Shown: positions 34,501 to 44,781, counted from the first letter of the stretch. The stretch: DNA of 64,000 nucleotides from Xanthobacter autotrophicus Py2 (GCA_000017645.1 CP000781.1:930001-994000); one strand, 5' to 3'. A program made the numbers and translations. The notes: a model not told the origin generated them from the letters alone.

Positions 34501-35040
34501 TCAGGCGAATTCCTGCGCCACCTCAGTGAGGAAGCCGGAGACATAGGGCGCGAACGAGCGCCAGCATTCCACCCGGAAGCCGGTTCCCAGCCGCACCACC
34601 ACCACGTCGGCCTTGCCCAGCAGGGTGCGGGTGGCTGAGCCTTCAGGGAAGGCGGCGTCGGACAGGTCCAGCGCGATGCCGGCGTTCAGCACGTCCGCCG
34701 CATGGGGGCCGGTGACGGCGATGCCCACGTTGCGGTGGCCCACGGCCACCAGCGAGAAGAAGCGGCCCGCAAGAGCCGCCTCCAGTGCCGCCTGGGCGGC
34801 AGCGCCTTCGCCTTCGGGCAGCACCAGCAGCCATTCGTCGGGGCCGAGCCGGGCGGCGAAGTGCTCCGGCGTGCCGTGGGCGGTGTTGAGGGCGCCCGAC
34901 AGGTCGAAGCCGCCAGCAGTGCCCGAAAAACCTCTCAGCCGCAGCACGAAGCGGTCGGCCGGGGGCAGGGGGGAGACGATGCCGCCGGTGCCTGCAGGCA
35001 GGGCGGGGGTGCGGCGGGCGATAGTCGGGGTATCAAGCAT
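34501..35040 (-). CDS. soxG: Sarcosine oxidase gamma subunit
   Basis: 179 residues from ATG 35040, with GGAAGGAG seven bases upstream. It has the SoxG pattern: FVLRLRGFSG, LGPDEWLLVLP, ALAGRFFSLVAVGHRNVGIAVTG (in two parts) and GFRVECWRSFAPYVSGFL at the C-terminus. It is the smallest large-complex subunit of heterotetrameric sarcosine oxidase and resembles a piece of the GcvT fold. It overlaps the soxA stop by eight bases and is last in the soxBDAG order. Confidence 0.9.
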   Translation of the reverse strand: MLDTPTIARRTPALPAGTGGIVSPLPPADRFVLRLRGFSGTAGGFDLSGALNTAHGTPEHFAARLGPDEWLLVLPEGEGAAAQAALEAALAGRFFSLVAVGHRNVGIAVTGPHAADVLNAGIALDLSDAAFPEGSATRTLLGKADVVVVRLGTGFRVECWRSFAPYVSGFLTEVAQEFA

Positions 35041-38000
35041 GGAGCGCTCCTTCCGTCTGGACGCCATTCACGCGCTTGCCTTCGGGATCGACGAACACCG
35101 GCTCGGTCACGGTCACGGCCGTGAAGCCGGTGGGGGTGGTGACGTGCAGGGTCTGCCCCATGCGCGCCCGCCCGCCGGCAACCAGCGCCAGCGCGATGGG
35201 CTGGTCGAGGCTCGGGCTGAGATAGGACGAGGTGACGTGCCCCAGCATGGTCATGGGCACCTTTTGGGCCGGATCGGCGACGATCTGCGCCCCCTCGTCC
35301 AGCACCGTGCGCCCGTCGACGCTGGCAAGGCCCACCAGTTGCTTGCGGTCGGCCAGCGCCATGTCCGGGCGCGCCAGCGAGCGCTTGCCCACGAAATCGC
35401 GCTTTAGCTTGGAGACCATGCCGGAGAGGCCGAGATCGTCAGGCGTCACGGTGCCGTCGGTTTCCTGGCCGACGATGATGAAGCCGCGTTCCGCGCGCAG
35501 AACATGCATGGCCTCGGTGCCGTAGGGGGTGATGCCGAAGCGCTGGCCGTAGTCGAACAGCGCCTCCCACACCGCGCGGGCGTGGTCCGCCGGCACGTTG
35601 ATCTCAAAGCCCAGCTCGCCGGTGAAGGAGACGCGCATGAGCCTTGTCGGCACGCCGCAGATCTCCCCGACGCGCACCGCCATGTGCGGGAAGGCCGCGC
35701 CCGCGAGGTCGATGCCGGTGACGAAGGGCGCCAGCACGTCACGGGCGCGGGGGCCCTGAAGGGCGATCACCGCCCATTCCTCGGTGGTGGAGGTGGCGAA
35801 GACGTTGAGGTCCGGCCACTCGGTCTGGAGATAATCCTCCATGTGGGCGAGCACGCGCGGCGCGCCGCCGGTGGTGGTGGTCACATGGAACAGGTCGGGG
35901 GCAAGGCGCGCGACCACGCCATCGTCGAAGATGAAGCCGTCTTCCTTCAGCATCAGACCGTAGCGGCACTTGCCCGGTTCCAGCTTCAGCCAGGCATTGG
36001 GATAGATGCGGTTGAGGAATTCCGCCGCATCCGGCCCCTTCACCTCGATCTTGCCGAGCGTCGAGGCATCGAAGATGCCGACGCTTTCGCGCACCGCCTT
36101 GCATTCGCGCTTGACCGCCGCATGCATGTCTTCCCCCGCCTTGGGGAAATACCAGGCGCGGCGCCATAGCGAGACGTTCTCGAACCTGGCGCCATGCTCC
36201 ACCGCCCACTCATGCAGCGGGGCGGTGCGGATGGGGTCGAACAAGGCCCCGCGCGCCGAGCCGATGATGGCGCCGAAGGTCACCGGCGTATAGGGCGGGC
36301 GGAAGGTGGTGGTGCCCACCTGCGGGATGGGCTTTTCCAGGATCTCCGACAGCAGGCCCAGCGCCGCCATGTTGGAGGTCTTGCCCTGGTCGCTGGCCAT
36401 GCCGTTGGTGGTGTAGCGCTTCACATGCTCCACGCTCTCGAAGCCCTCGCGCACGGCAAGGCGGATGTCCTTGGCCGTCACGTCGTTCTGGAAGTCGAGG
36501 AAGGCGCGTACCTTCTTGGGATCATCGTCCGTGGGCAGCACCCGCGCCGGGGCAAAGCCCGTGGGGGTCGCCGGGGCGGCGGCGAACAGCCGGGAACCGC
36601 CCGCGCCCGCCGCGCCGCTGCCCGCCGCCCAGCCTTCGGCGAGGATTGAGCCGAGGTCGTAGGTGCCCTCGCAGGCGCCGGCGGAGCGCTCTTTCTGCAC
36701 CGAGATGCCGGGCACGAAGGCGTCGATCTCCGCGCGGAAGGCAAGCTTGCCGCGCGATTGGGAGAACAGGTGCACGGACGGCGTCCAGCCCCCCGAGACG
36801 CCGGCGCAGTCGCACGGCAGGGTGCGCCGCGCGCCGACGCCCTTGCCAGCGGTAAAGGGCGCGACGATGAGGCCGGTGAGCCCCTTGCCGCCGGTGGAGC
36901 CCACCACCGTGTGGCCGGCGAGGATCTCGATGCCCGAGACCCGCTCCTTCTCCGGGCCGATGGCGCTCAGGGGCCGGGTGTCCACGATGGTGACATCGAG
37001 CCCGGCGGCCTTGGCGTCCGCCGCTGCTTCATAGGCGGAAGCGCCGTTGGTGGCGAACACGATGCGCCGGCCCGGCGCCACCCCGTAGCGGTTGATGTAG
37101 GTGCGCACGCTTTCCGCCAGCATGATGCCGGGGCGGTCATTGTCGGCGAAGGAGAGCGGGCGCTCGTGGGCGCCGGTGGCGATCACCACTTCCTGCGGGC
37201 GCACCTGCCACAGCCGCTCGCGCGGCAGCTTGGGATCGGGCTTTTCCAGATGGTCGGTGACGCGCTCGGTCAGCACCACGTGGTTGTGGTTGTAATAGCC
37301 GAAGGCGGTAGTGCGCGGCAGAAGGGTGACGTTGGTGCGCCCAGCCAGCGTCGAAAGCGCCTGCGCCACCCATTGCGCGGCGGAGACGCCGTCGATGGTG
37401 GCGGTGCGTTCCGCGAGGAGGCTGCCGCCCATCTCCGCCTGTTCGTCGGCCAGGATCACGCGCTTGCCGGTCTCGGAGGCGGCCAGCGCTGCGGCGAGGC
37501 CGGCCGGCCCCGCGCCCACCACCAGCACGTCGCAATGGGCATTCCGGTGCACGTAGCGGTCGGCGTCCGCCACGTCCGGCGCTACGCCGAGGCCGGCGGC
37601 GGCGCGGATCTTGGGCTCGTAGAGCTTGTCCCAGAACGAGCGCGGCCACATGAAGGTCTTGTAGTAGAAGCCCGCCACCAATACTGGCGACAGGCGGTCG
37701 TTGACTGCGCCGATGTCATGCTCCAGCGAGGGCCAGTGGTTCTGCGAGGACAGCTTCAGCCCGCCCACCGCCTCGATCACCGTGGCGCGGTTGTTGGGGT
37801 CGGCGCGGCCGGGGCCGCGGTCTACCTTCAGCAGCGCGTTGGGCTCGTCGGCGCCGTGGGTGAGGATGCCGCGCGGGCGGTGATACTTGAACGAGCGGCC
37901 CACCAGGCGGATGCCGTTGGCGAGCAGGGCGGAGGCCACCGTGTCGCCGGCAAAGCCCTCAACGGTCTTGCCGTTGAAGGTGAAGGCCAGCGGCCGAGCG

Positions 38001-38044
38001 CGGTCGATGCGGCCGCCGGTGGGGAGGCGATTGGATTGGGCCAT
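35033..38044 (-). CDS. soxA: Sarcosine oxidase alpha subunit
   Basis: 1003 residues, the normal length. An N-terminal ferredoxin-like module (about 1-110, FTFNGKTVEGFAGDTVASAL) is followed by a dinucleotide-binding domain (DVLVVGAGPAGLAAALAASE, about residue 175) that binds NAD in this family. A C-terminal GcvT-like domain (about 600-1000, with YGLMLKEDGFIFDDGVVARL and ELGFEINVPADHARAVWEAL) passes the methyl-derived formaldehyde to tetrahydrofolate. Together with SoxB, SoxD and SoxG it oxidises sarcosine to glycine, 5,10-methylene-THF and H2O2. One base separates it from soxD. Confidence 0.95.
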   Translation of the reverse strand: MAQSNRLPTGGRIDRARPLAFTFNGKTVEGFAGDTVASALLANGIRLVGRSFKYHRPRGILTHGADEPNALLKVDRGPGRADPNNRATVIEAVGGLKLSSQNHWPSLEHDIGAVNDRLSPVLVAGFYYKTFMWPRSFWDKLYEPKIRAAAGLGVAPDVADADRYVHRNAHCDVLVVGAGPAGLAAALAASETGKRVILADEQAEMGGSLLAERTATIDGVSAAQWVAQALSTLAGRTNVTLLPRTTAFGYYNHNHVVLTERVTDHLEKPDPKLPRERLWQVRPQEVVIATGAHERPLSFADNDRPGIMLAESVRTYINRYGVAPGRRIVFATNGASAYEAAADAKAAGLDVTIVDTRPLSAIGPEKERVSGIEILAGHTVVGSTGGKGLTGLIVAPFTAGKGVGARRTLPCDCAGVSGGWTPSVHLFSQSRGKLAFRAEIDAFVPGISVQKERSAGACEGTYDLGSILAEGWAAGSGAAGAGGSRLFAAAPATPTGFAPARVLPTDDDPKKVRAFLDFQNDVTAKDIRLAVREGFESVEHVKRYTTNGMASDQGKTSNMAALGLLSEILEKPIPQVGTTTFRPPYTPVTFGAIIGSARGALFDPIRTAPLHEWAVEHGARFENVSLWRRAWYFPKAGEDMHAAVKRECKAVRESVGIFDASTLGKIEVKGPDAAEFLNRIYPNAWLKLEPGKCRYGLMLKEDGFIFDDGVVARLAPDLFHVTTTTGGAPRVLAHMEDYLQTEWPDLNVFATSTTEEWAVIALQGPRARDVLAPFVTGIDLAGAAFPHMAVRVGEICGVPTRLMRVSFTGELGFEINVPADHARAVWEALFDYGQRFGITPYGTEAMHVLRAERGFIIVGQETDGTVTPDDLGLSGMVSKLKRDFVGKRSLARPDMALADRKQLVGLASVDGRTVLDEGAQIVADPAQKVPMTMLGHVTSSYLSPSLDQPIALALVAGGRARMGQTLHVTTPTGFTAVTVTEPVFVDPEGKRVNGVQTEGALHA

Positions 38045-38045
38045 C

Positions 38046-38339
38046 TCACTTGCCTCCTTCAGTTGGGAGCGCAGGGCGCGGCTGGCCCATCTCGTAGCTG
38101 GCGAGGAAGCTGTCGCTCACGGTGTTGCGCAGGGCGTTGAACCAGCGGCCGCAGCCGTGGGAATGCAGCCAGCGCTCGGCATGCACGCCCTTGTTGCTGG
38201 TGCGCACGAAGAGATAGTCCGCCCACCGGGCGTCATCGAGGGCGCTGGGGTCGGCCGGGCGGGCGATATGGGCCTCGCCGCCGCAGTGGAATTCCACCTC
38301 GGGGCGCGGTCCGCAATAGGGGCAGGGAACGAGGAGCAT
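38046..38339 (-). CDS. soxD: Sarcosine oxidase delta subunit
   Basis: 97 residues. Zinc-binding start LLVPCPYCGPRPEVEFHCGG, giving three Cys plus His as in SoxD. The later HGCGRWFNALRNTVSD with the HGCxRWF signature completes the family pattern. It is a small structural subunit of the oxidase complex. The start ATG lies 11 bases after the soxB stop, and GAGCATG-type sequence is tight around it. Without its zinc site the complex is not expected to assemble, judging from the family. Confidence 0.94.
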   Translation of the reverse strand: MLLVPCPYCGPRPEVEFHCGGEAHIARPADPSALDDARWADYLFVRTSNKGVHAERWLHSHGCGRWFNALRNTVSDSFLASYEMGQPRPALPTEGGK

Positions 38340-38350
38340 GGTGCGAATCC

Positions 38351-39604
38351 TCAGTGGGCAACGGCCGCCGCCGCTGCCTCGTCGATGAGGCGGCCGGTGC
38401 GGAAGCGGTCGAGGGTGAAGGGGGCGTTGATGGGGTGGGGCTCGTCGCGGGCGATGGTGTGGGCGAACACATGGGCCGAGCCCGGCGTCGCCTTGAAGCC
38501 GCCGGTGCCCCAGCCGCAATTCACATAGAGCCCCTTCACCGGCGTCTTGCCGGTGATGGGTGAGCGGTCCGGCGTCACATCCACGATGCCGCCCCAGGAG
38601 CGCAGCATCTTCATGCGGGTGAATTGCGGGAACAGCTCGCAGATGGCGTCCAGCGTGTGGGTGGTGATGTGCAGGCCGCCCTGCTGGCTGTACGACACAT
38701 ACTGGTCGGTGCCCGCGCCGATCACGAGTTCGCCCTTGTCGGACTGCGAGATGTAGGCGTGCACCGCGTTCGACATGAGCACGCAGGAAAAGCACGGCTT
38801 CACCGGCTCGGACACCAGCGCCTGCAGCGGGAAGCTCTCCAGCGGCATGCGCACCCCGGCCATGCCCATCACCATGGAGGTGTGGCCGGCCACCGAGACG
38901 CCGATCTTCTTTGTCTTGATGGCGCCGCGGGAGGTTTCCACCCCCGTCACCGCGCCGTCCGGGCCGCGGGTGATGGCGGTGACCTCGCAATTCTGGATGA
39001 TGTCCACGCCCAGCGCATCGGCGCCGCGGGCATAGCCCCACACCACCGCATCATGCCGCGCCGTGCCGCCGCGCCGCTGCAGCGCCGCGCCCATCACCGG
39101 ATAGCGGATGTCCGGGGAGATGTTCAGCGGCGGGCAGAACTCCTTGGCCTGTTCCGGCGTCATCCACTCGTTGTCGATGCCGTTGAGCCGGTTGGAATAG
39201 ACGTGGCGTTTGAAGCTCTGCACGTCGTGCGCGTTGTGCGCCAGCATCAGCACGCCGCGCTGGGAGAACATGACGTTGTAGTTCAGCTCCTGGGATAGTC
39301 CTTCCCACAGCTTCACCGCGTGCTCGAACAGTGCTGCGCTTTCGTCATAGAGATAATTGGAGCGGATGATGGTGGTGTTGCGCCCGGCATTGCCGCCGCC
39401 GATCCAGCCCTTTTCCAGCACCGCGATATTGGTGAGGCCGTGTTCCTTGGCGAGATAATAGGCGGCGCCCAGTCCGTGGCCGCCACCGCCGATGATGATG
39501 GCATCATAGGCGGCCTTCGGCGTAGGGTTGCGCCACTGGCGCTCCCAGCCCTGGTGGCCGTTGAGGGCTTCGGTAAGCAGCGAGGAAATGGAAAAGCGGC
39601 GCAT
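38351..39604 (-). CDS. soxB: Sarcosine oxidase beta subunit
   Basis: 417 residues from ATG 39604 ([14 protein letters not shown]), the usual SoxB start; a GTG at 39613 is less likely. FAD-binding Rossmann motif [20 protein letters not shown], then [21 protein letters not shown]184 in [15 protein letters not shown] is the likely site of covalent FMN, by analogy with characterised enzymes. This subunit performs sarcosine oxidation. It is the first gene of the soxBDAG run, 323 bp from glyA; a REP-like element fills part of that gap. Confidence 0.95.
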   Translation of the reverse strand: MRRFSISSLLTEALNGHQGWERQWRNPTPKAAYDAIIIGGGGHGLGAAYYLAKEHGLTNIAVLEKGWIGGGNAGRNTTIIRSNYLYDESAALFEHAVKLWEGLSQELNYNVMFSQRGVLMLAHNAHDVQSFKRHVYSNRLNGIDNEWMTPEQAKEFCPPLNISPDIRYPVMGAALQRRGGTARHDAVVWGYARGADALGVDIIQNCEVTAITRGPDGAVTGVETSRGAIKTKKIGVSVAGHTSMVMGMAGVRMPLESFPLQALVSEPVKPCFSCVLMSNAVHAYISQSDKGELVIGAGTDQYVSYSQQGGLHITTHTLDAICELFPQFTRMKMLRSWGGIVDVTPDRSPITGKTPVKGLYVNCGWGTGGFKATPGSAHVFAHTIARDEPHPINAPFTLDRFRTGRLIDEAAAAAVAH

Positions 39605-39744
39605 GGGCCTCACGTCCTTGTTCTTGAGCCAGGATGCGCCCGGCCGGGGTGGCGTTCTCGTTCAAATGCGACCGGATTCTGGAATGGATGCGACGGGGGT
39701 GGGGAGGCGGCTGGCGCCGAGGCACAGGGCGAACACCTCAACCA

Positions 39745-39862
39745 CCCGTCATGGTCGGGCTCGTCCCGGCCATCCACGCCGTTCCGCCTGCGCGCCGTTC
39801 GACATTTTGCGCCCTGCCGTGCCGCGTGGATGCCCGGCACAGGGCCGGGCATGACGGCGGTT
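39745..39862. repeat. REP/BIME-like palindromic element, copy 2
   Basis: About 118 bp between soxB and glyA. It starts ACCCGTCATGGTCGGGCTCG, has GGCCATCCACGCC, then CGCGTGGATGCCCGGC, and ends GGGCATGACGGCGGT. It has the same bipartite plan as copies 1, 3 and 4. Here it lies inside an operon-like run, so it may affect mRNA stability between glyA and soxB. Confidence 0.88.
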
Positions 39863-39927
39863 CAAGGGGGTAGCGGCGCTCCTGCCCTCCCTCCGCTCAC
39901 GCTTTAGTCGGCAGGGACACGGGCCCC

Positions 39928-41202
39928 TCACATCCCCGCATAGAGCGGGAAGCGGGCGCACAGCTCGGCCACCCTGGCGCGGGTCGCCACCTCCGCCTTG
40001 CCGTTGGCTTCGGCGCCATTGGCCGCAAGGCCGGTGAGCACGTCGGCGATGAGGTCGCCGACCTCTTCGAACTCGGCGATGCCGAAGCCGCGCGTGGTGC
40101 CGGCCGGGGTGCCGAGGCGGATGCCCGAGGTCACGAACGGCTTTTCCGGATCGAACGGGATGCCGTTCTTGTTGCAGGTGAGGCCGGCTCGCTCGAGAGC
40201 GGCTTCCGCCGCCTTGCCGGTGACGCCGAAGGGCCGCAGGTCCACCAGCACCATGTGGCTGTCGGTGCCTCCCGAGACGATGGCCGCCCCGCGCTCGGAC
40301 AGCCGGCCGGCCAGCGCCCGCGCGTTGGAGACCACCTTGAGCGCATAGGTGCGGAAATCGTCGGTGAGGGCCTCGCCGAAGGCCACCGCCTTGGCCGCGA
40401 TCACATGCATCAGGGGGCCGCCCTGGAGGCCGGGGAAGACCGCCGAGTTCAGCTTCTTCGCTAGCGCCTCGTCATTGGTAAGGATGAGGCCGCCGCGCGG
40501 TCCGCGCAGGGTCTTGTGGGTGGTGGTCGTCACCACGTGGGCATGGGGGAAGGGGGAAGGATAGGCCCCCGCCACGATGAGCCCGGCATAGTGGGCCGCA
40601 TCCACCATCAGGTGCGCGCCCACCGCATCGGCGATGGCACGGAAGCGGGCGAAATCGATGATGCGCGGATAGGACGAGCCGCCGGCGATGATGAGCTTGG
40701 GCCTGTGCTCCTGCGCCAGGCGCTCCACCTCGTCATAGTCGATGAGTGCGTTGTCGCGCGTCACGCCATAGCCGATGGCCTTGAACCACTTGCCGGAGAG
40801 CGTGGGCGGCGCGCCGTGGGTGAGATGCCCGCCCGCCGCCAGCGACATGCCGAGCAGGGTGTCGCCGGGCTGGAGCAGGGCCATCAGCACCGCCGCATTG
40901 GCCTGCGCGCCCGAGTGCGGCTGCACATTGGCGAAGCCGGCGCCGAACAGCGCCTTGGCGCGGGCGATGGCGATCTCCTCCACCACGTCCACATGCTCGC
41001 AGCCGCCGTAGTAGCGCTTGCCCGGCAGGCCCTCGGCATACTTGTTGGTGAGCACCGAGCCCTGCGCCGCCAGCACCGCCTCGGACACGATGTTCTCCGA
41101 GGCGATCAGCTCGATCTGGTCCTGCTGGCGCTTCAGCTCGGCGCGGATGGCGTCGAACACGGCGGGGTCGGCGGCGTGGGTCGGGGCAACGTGAAGGGTC
41201 AT
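39928..41202 (-). CDS. glyA: Serine hydroxymethyltransferase
   Basis: 424 residues. PLP-dependent enzyme interconverting serine and glycine with tetrahydrofolate. Family marks: [39 protein letters not shown], and the PLP-lysine motif [14 protein letters not shown]. In this setting it would combine the glycine and 5,10-methylene-THF made by sarcosine oxidase into serine. A glyA copy beside soxBDAG is also seen in Pseudomonas sarcosine operons. A separate housekeeping copy probably exists elsewhere. Confidence 0.95.
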   Translation of the reverse strand: MTLHVAPTHAADPAVFDAIRAELKRQQDQIELIASENIVSEAVLAAQGSVLTNKYAEGLPGKRYYGGCEHVDVVEEIAIARAKALFGAGFANVQPHSGAQANAAVLMALLQPGDTLLGMSLAAGGHLTHGAPPTLSGKWFKAIGYGVTRDNALIDYDEVERLAQEHRPKLIIAGGSSYPRIIDFARFRAIADAVGAHLMVDAAHYAGLIVAGAYPSPFPHAHVVTTTTHKTLRGPRGGLILTNDEALAKKLNSAVFPGLQGGPLMHVIAAKAVAFGEALTDDFRTYALKVVSNARALAGRLSERGAAIVSGGTDSHMVLVDLRPFGVTGKAAEAALERAGLTCNKNGIPFDPEKPFVTSGIRLGTPAGTTRGFGIAEFEEVGDLIADVLTGLAANGAEANGKAEVATRARVAELCARFPLYAGM

Positions 41203-41245
41203 GGGCGTTGGTCCTTCTGGAAGGGATGGGGATGGGCGGGGCGGC

Positions 41246-42592
41246 TCAGCATTCCGGCACGTTGACCGCGAGGCCGCCCTGCGAGGTTTCCTTGTATTTG
41301 GACTGCATGTCGGCGCCGGTCTGGCGCATGGTCTCGATCACCTGGTCCAGGGAGACGTGGTGGATGCCGTCGCCGCGCAGCGCCAGCGAGGCCGCCGCGA
41401 TGGCCTTGTTGGCGCCGAAGGCGTTGCGCTCGATGCACGGGATCTGCACCAGCCCGCCGATGGGGTCGCAGGTCATGCCGAGGTGATGTTCCATGGCGAT
41501 CTCGGCGGCGTTCTCGATCTGCGCCGGGCTTGCCCCCAGCACTGCCGCGAGTCCCGCCGCCGCCATGGAGGCGGCCGAGCCCACCTCGCCCTGGCAGCCC
41601 ACCTCGGCGCCGGAGATGGAGGCGTTGCGCTTGATGAGCGCGCCCACCGCCGCTGCGGTCAAAAGGAAGTCCCGCAACTGGGCGTGGCTCGTGTCGGGGC
41701 AGATGTCGCGCACATAGCGCAGCACCGCCGGCACGATGCCCGCCGCCCCATTGGTGGGGGCGGTGACGATGCGCCCGCCGGCGGCATTCTCCTCGTTCAC
41801 CGCCATGGCGAACACCGAGACCCAGTCCATGACCTCATGGGGCGGACGCTGGTTGGTGAGCCGATCGGCCTGCAGTTGGTCGTGGATTGCCCTGGCGCGC
41901 CGCTTCACCCGGAGCCGGCCGGGCAGGGCGCCCTCGCGGGCAAGGCCCCGGTCGATGGAGGCGAACATGGCGTCCAGAATGGCATCCAGCCCCCGCTCCA
42001 CGTCTTCGCGCGGGCGCAGGGCGCATTCGTTGGCCATCTGCAGATCGGCGATGGAGAGTTGCGCGCGGGCGCAGGCGGAGAGCAGCTCCGCCGCCGTGGC
42101 GAAAGGGTGGGGCACGTCCTGCGCCGGCGCCTCGCGGGTCTCACCCTCCTCCACCACGAAGCCACCGCCGATGGAATAGAACACACGTTCTTCGAGGGTC
42201 GCGCCGTCTTCTCCAAATGCGCGGAAGCGCATGCCGTTGGAGTGGAGCGGCAGCAGGGTGGCGAAATCGAAGATCAGGTCGCGCTCGGTATCGAAGGCGA
42301 TGCGCGCGCCGCCGGCCTCGATGAATTTCTGGATGGCGAGGCGCGCGGTGAGCACCGGCACCTCGTCCGGGTCGAGCGTATCGGGCGCGGCGCCCATGAG
42401 GCCGAGCCAGATGGCGGTGTCGGAGCCATGGCCCTTGCCGGTCCAGGCCAGCGAGCCGAACAGTTCCGCCGTGACGCGCCGGGTGCCCTGCGGCAGCCCC
42501 TCGCGAAACCGCCGCGCCGCCACCATGGGCCCCACCGTGTGCGACGAGGACGGCCCGATGCCGATCTTGAAGAGGTCGAACACGCTGATCAT
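41246..42592 (-). CDS. sdaA: L-serine ammonia-lyase (iron-sulfur type)
   Basis: 448 residues from ATG 42592 ([19 protein letters not shown]), the standard start. Single-chain 4Fe-4S serine dehydratase that gives pyruvate and ammonia. Motifs: [11 protein letters not shown] near the N-terminus, [31 protein letters not shown], and [20 protein letters not shown]; the cysteines in the last two blocks are the expected cluster ligands. It lies 43 bp upstream of glyA on the same strand and would drain the serine produced there. An upstream extension of the frame (to 42781) is Pro/Arg-rich and not part of the family. Confidence 0.94.
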   Translation of the reverse strand: MISVFDLFKIGIGPSSSHTVGPMVAARRFREGLPQGTRRVTAELFGSLAWTGKGHGSDTAIWLGLMGAAPDTLDPDEVPVLTARLAIQKFIEAGGARIAFDTERDLIFDFATLLPLHSNGMRFRAFGEDGATLEERVFYSIGGGFVVEEGETREAPAQDVPHPFATAAELLSACARAQLSIADLQMANECALRPREDVERGLDAILDAMFASIDRGLAREGALPGRLRVKRRARAIHDQLQADRLTNQRPPHEVMDWVSVFAMAVNEENAAGGRIVTAPTNGAAGIVPAVLRYVRDICPDTSHAQLRDFLLTAAAVGALIKRNASISGAEVGCQGEVGSAASMAAAGLAAVLGASPAQIENAAEIAMEHHLGMTCDPIGGLVQIPCIERNAFGANKAIAAASLALRGDGIHHVSLDQVIETMRQTGADMQSKYKETSQGGLAVNVPEC

Positions 42593-42822
42593 CCGTTGCC
42601 TCTGGTTTGAAGGTGGGGCGCGCTGGAACCCTCTCCCGCTCGCGGGACAGGACGGGTGGGGGAAGCGGTGCTTTTCACGCGGCGCCGGAGTGGGTGGCGC
42701 GGACCGGCCACTCCCCACCCGCCCGCCCGGTCTTGACCTGCCCCCCGGACGGGGCCGATGCTGTGATACTGCCTGCCGCAAGCGCCTTGATCTCGGCGTG
42801 GTGCGACCCCTGTCTGGAACAG

Positions 42823-43911
42823 ATGCGACATTCGCCGCCCTCCCGAACGCCGCCGGGCGCCCGGCACCCGAGCGCCAAGCTGCGGGTGGGCTTCGTGCTG
42901 ATGCACAATTTCACCCTCACCGCGTTTTCGAGCTTCGTGGACGTGCTGCGCCTCGCCGCCGACGAAGGCGACCGCTCGCGCCCCATCGGCTGTTCGTGGC
43001 AGGTGATGAGCCCCGGCCGGCGCCCGGCGCGCTCGTCCTGCGGCATCGATATCCAGCCCACCGCCGACCTCGGCGATCCGGGCGATTTCGACTACATCGT
43101 GGTGGTAGGCGGCCTGCTGCACGGCATGCCGCCGCTGCCGGCCGCGGTGGCCAGCTGGCTCCAGCGCGCGGCCAAGGCAAACGTGCCGCTGGTGGGGGTC
43201 TGCACCGGCTCGTTCGTGCTGTGCCGGCTGGGGCTGATGGCGCAGCGCAAGTGCTGCGTCAGCTGGTACCACTACCGCGATTTCCTGGAGGAATTTCCCA
43301 CCCTCGTGCCGGTGGCCGACCAGCTGTTCGTGGTGGACGGCGACCGCATCACCTGCTCCGGCGGGGCGGGGGTGGCGGACCTCGCGGCGCAACTGGTCAC
43401 CCAGCATCTGGGATCGGCGGTGGCGCAGAAGGCGCTGAACATCCTGCTCATCGACCGCCCGCGCACGGCCGACAGCGCCCAGCCGGCGCCGGGCCTTGGG
43501 CAAGGCAGTCCGGGCGAGGGGCGGCCTGGGGATGGCGGCATCGAGGATGCCCGCGTCTCCCGCGCGCTGCTGCTGATGGAGCAGAACCTTGCCGAGCCCC
43601 TGCCCATCGCCGCGCTGGCCGATGCGCTGGCGGTGAGCCCGCGCCAGCTGGAGCGGCTGTTCGCCGAGCGGCTGGGCGAAAGCCCGCAGGAGAGCTATCT
43701 GGCGCTGCGCCTGCGCCATGCTCGCTGGATGCTGGCCAACACCCCGTTTTCCGCCGCGCGCATCGCCGCCGATCTGGGCTTCGCCGACGGTTCCCATTTC
43801 GGCCGGGCGTTCAAGGCCCGCTTCGGCGAGACCCCGGCAGTCTTCCGCCGCGCCACCGCCCGCCCCGCCCGCCGCTCCGCTCCGGCGGAGGAGACGCGGG
43901 TGTTCGATTAG
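42823..43911 (+). CDS. GlxA-family AraC regulator (GbdR/SouR-like)
   Basis: 362 residues from ATG 42823, with GGAACAG just upstream. N-terminal DJ-1/PfpI amidotransferase-like domain (LRVGFVLMHNFTLTAFSSFV, then GVCTGSFVLCRLGLM at the nucleophile-elbow position). C-terminal AraC domain of two helix-turn-helix units (IAALADALAVSPRQLERLFA and IAADLGFADGSHFGRAFKAR). This is the architecture of GbdR and SouR, which activate betaine and sarcosine genes in Pseudomonas. It is divergent from sdaA-glyA-soxBDAG and probably activates them in response to sarcosine, dimethylglycine or betaine (inference). Confidence 0.9.
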   Translation: MRHSPPSRTPPGARHPSAKLRVGFVLMHNFTLTAFSSFVDVLRLAADEGDRSRPIGCSWQVMSPGRRPARSSCGIDIQPTADLGDPGDFDYIVVVGGLLHGMPPLPAAVASWLQRAAKANVPLVGVCTGSFVLCRLGLMAQRKCCVSWYHYRDFLEEFPTLVPVADQLFVVDGDRITCSGGAGVADLAAQLVTQHLGSAVAQKALNILLIDRPRTADSAQPAPGLGQGSPGEGRPGDGGIEDARVSRALLLMEQNLAEPLPIAALADALAVSPRQLERLFAERLGESPQESYLALRLRHARWMLANTPFSAARIAADLGFADGSHFGRAFKARFGETPAVFRRATARPARRSAPAEETRVFD

Positions 43912-43950
43912 AGACCCCCGGCCACACCGGGAGCAATATGGGGAGACGAC

Positions 43951-44274
43951 ATGAGCACGACCGAGTTGAGCACGACCAAGGCGCCTTTCGTGGTGATCGC
44001 GGAGTTCGATGTGGAGCCCGCCCACCTCGCCGATTTCCTCGCTGTCGCGCGCGATGATGCCGCCCATTCGGTGGTCGACGAGCCCGGCTGCCAGCAGTTC
44101 GAGGTGACCGTGCTGGAAGGGTCGTCCACCGTGGTGTTCTTTGAGGTTTACGACGACCGCGCGGCGTTCGACGCCCATCTGGAGACGCCCCACCTCGCCC
44201 GTTTCCGCGATGCCTTCCAGGCCCTGATCCGCTCCGAGCCGACGGTGCGCTTCGGCGCCCTGCGCAGCGTGTAG
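43951..44274 (+). CDS. Antibiotic biosynthesis monooxygenase (ABM)-domain protein
   Basis: 107 residues, 39 bp after the AraC regulator, with GGGGAGACGAC before the ATG. The ABM ferredoxin-like fold is seen in VVIAEFDVEPAHLADFL, DEPGCQQFEV and VVFFEVYDDRAAFDAHLETP. Proteins of this kind are often YgiN-like quinol monooxygenases or small dimeric binding proteins. It may be co-transcribed with the regulator; a role in sarcosine metabolism is not evident. Confidence 0.82.
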   Translation: MSTTELSTTKAPFVVIAEFDVEPAHLADFLAVARDDAAHSVVDEPGCQQFEVTVLEGSSTVVFFEVYDDRAAFDAHLETPHLARFRDAFQALIRSEPTVRFGALRSV

Positions 44275-44397
44275 GGCGCGTCCCGCCTCGCATTAAGGCC
44301 CGCCGTCGTCCCCCGGGACGCGGCGGTCGCCCCGTCCCGCCTCGCCGACGCTTTTCCACCAGGGGGGCTTGTCAACGCCATCCACTTTGATCAATAT

Positions 44398-44413
44398 CTC
44401 AATCTGTATTGAG
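44398..44413. promoter_or_regulatory. Putative ArsR operator
   Basis: CTCAAT-ctgt-ATTGAG is a perfect 6-bp inverted repeat in an AT-rich stretch nine bases before the arsR start. The position fits autorepression by ArsR, where arsenite binding would free the promoter. Confidence 0.6.
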
Positions 44414-44421
44414 GTGTTGAG

Positions 44422-44781
44422 ATGGATGAACCCCACGCCTTGGCCGCCTTCGCCGCCCTGTCCCAGGAGACGCGGCTGCGCATCGTGCGGTTGCTGGTGG
44501 AAGCCGGGCCGGAAGGCCTCGCCGCCGGCGCCATCGGCGCGGCCATGGACGGGGCCTCGTCCTCGCGCATGTCGTTTCACCTGAGCCACCTGGAACAGGC
44601 GGGGCTGGTGGCGTCGCGGCGCGAGGGGCGCTCCATCCTCTACAGCGCGGTCTATCCCACCCTGTCGGGGCTGATCGCCTTCCTCATGCGCGACTGCTGC
44701 CAGGGCCACCCCGAGGTGTGCGCCCCCGCCGTCGCCGCCTTGTCCTGCGCCTGCGAACCCACCGGGGACACCCATGCCTGA
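44422..44781 (+). CDS. arsR: ArsR-family metalloregulatory repressor
   Basis: 119 residues. Winged-helix DNA-binding core: FAALSQETRLRIVRLLVEAG, SSSRMSFHLSHLEQAGLV, then REGRSILYSAVYPTLSGLI. Cysteines cluster at the C-terminal end (DCCQGHPEVC), a likely arsenite-binding site that differs from the helix-3 CxC of E. coli ArsR but occurs in other proteobacterial ArsRs. First gene of the ars operon; its stop region overlaps the next start by eight bases. Confidence 0.92.
   Translation: MDEPHALAAFAALSQETRLRIVRLLVEAGPEGLAAGAIGAAMDGASSSRMSFHLSHLEQAGLVASRREGRSILYSAVYPTLSGLIAFLMRDCCQGHPEVCAPAVAALSCACEPTGDTHA

Noticed and set aside
42592..42781. N-terminal extension of serine dehydratase
   Set aside because: The frame is open, but the residues are Pro/Arg/Gly-rich. 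The family start [19 protein letters not shown] lies at 42592.
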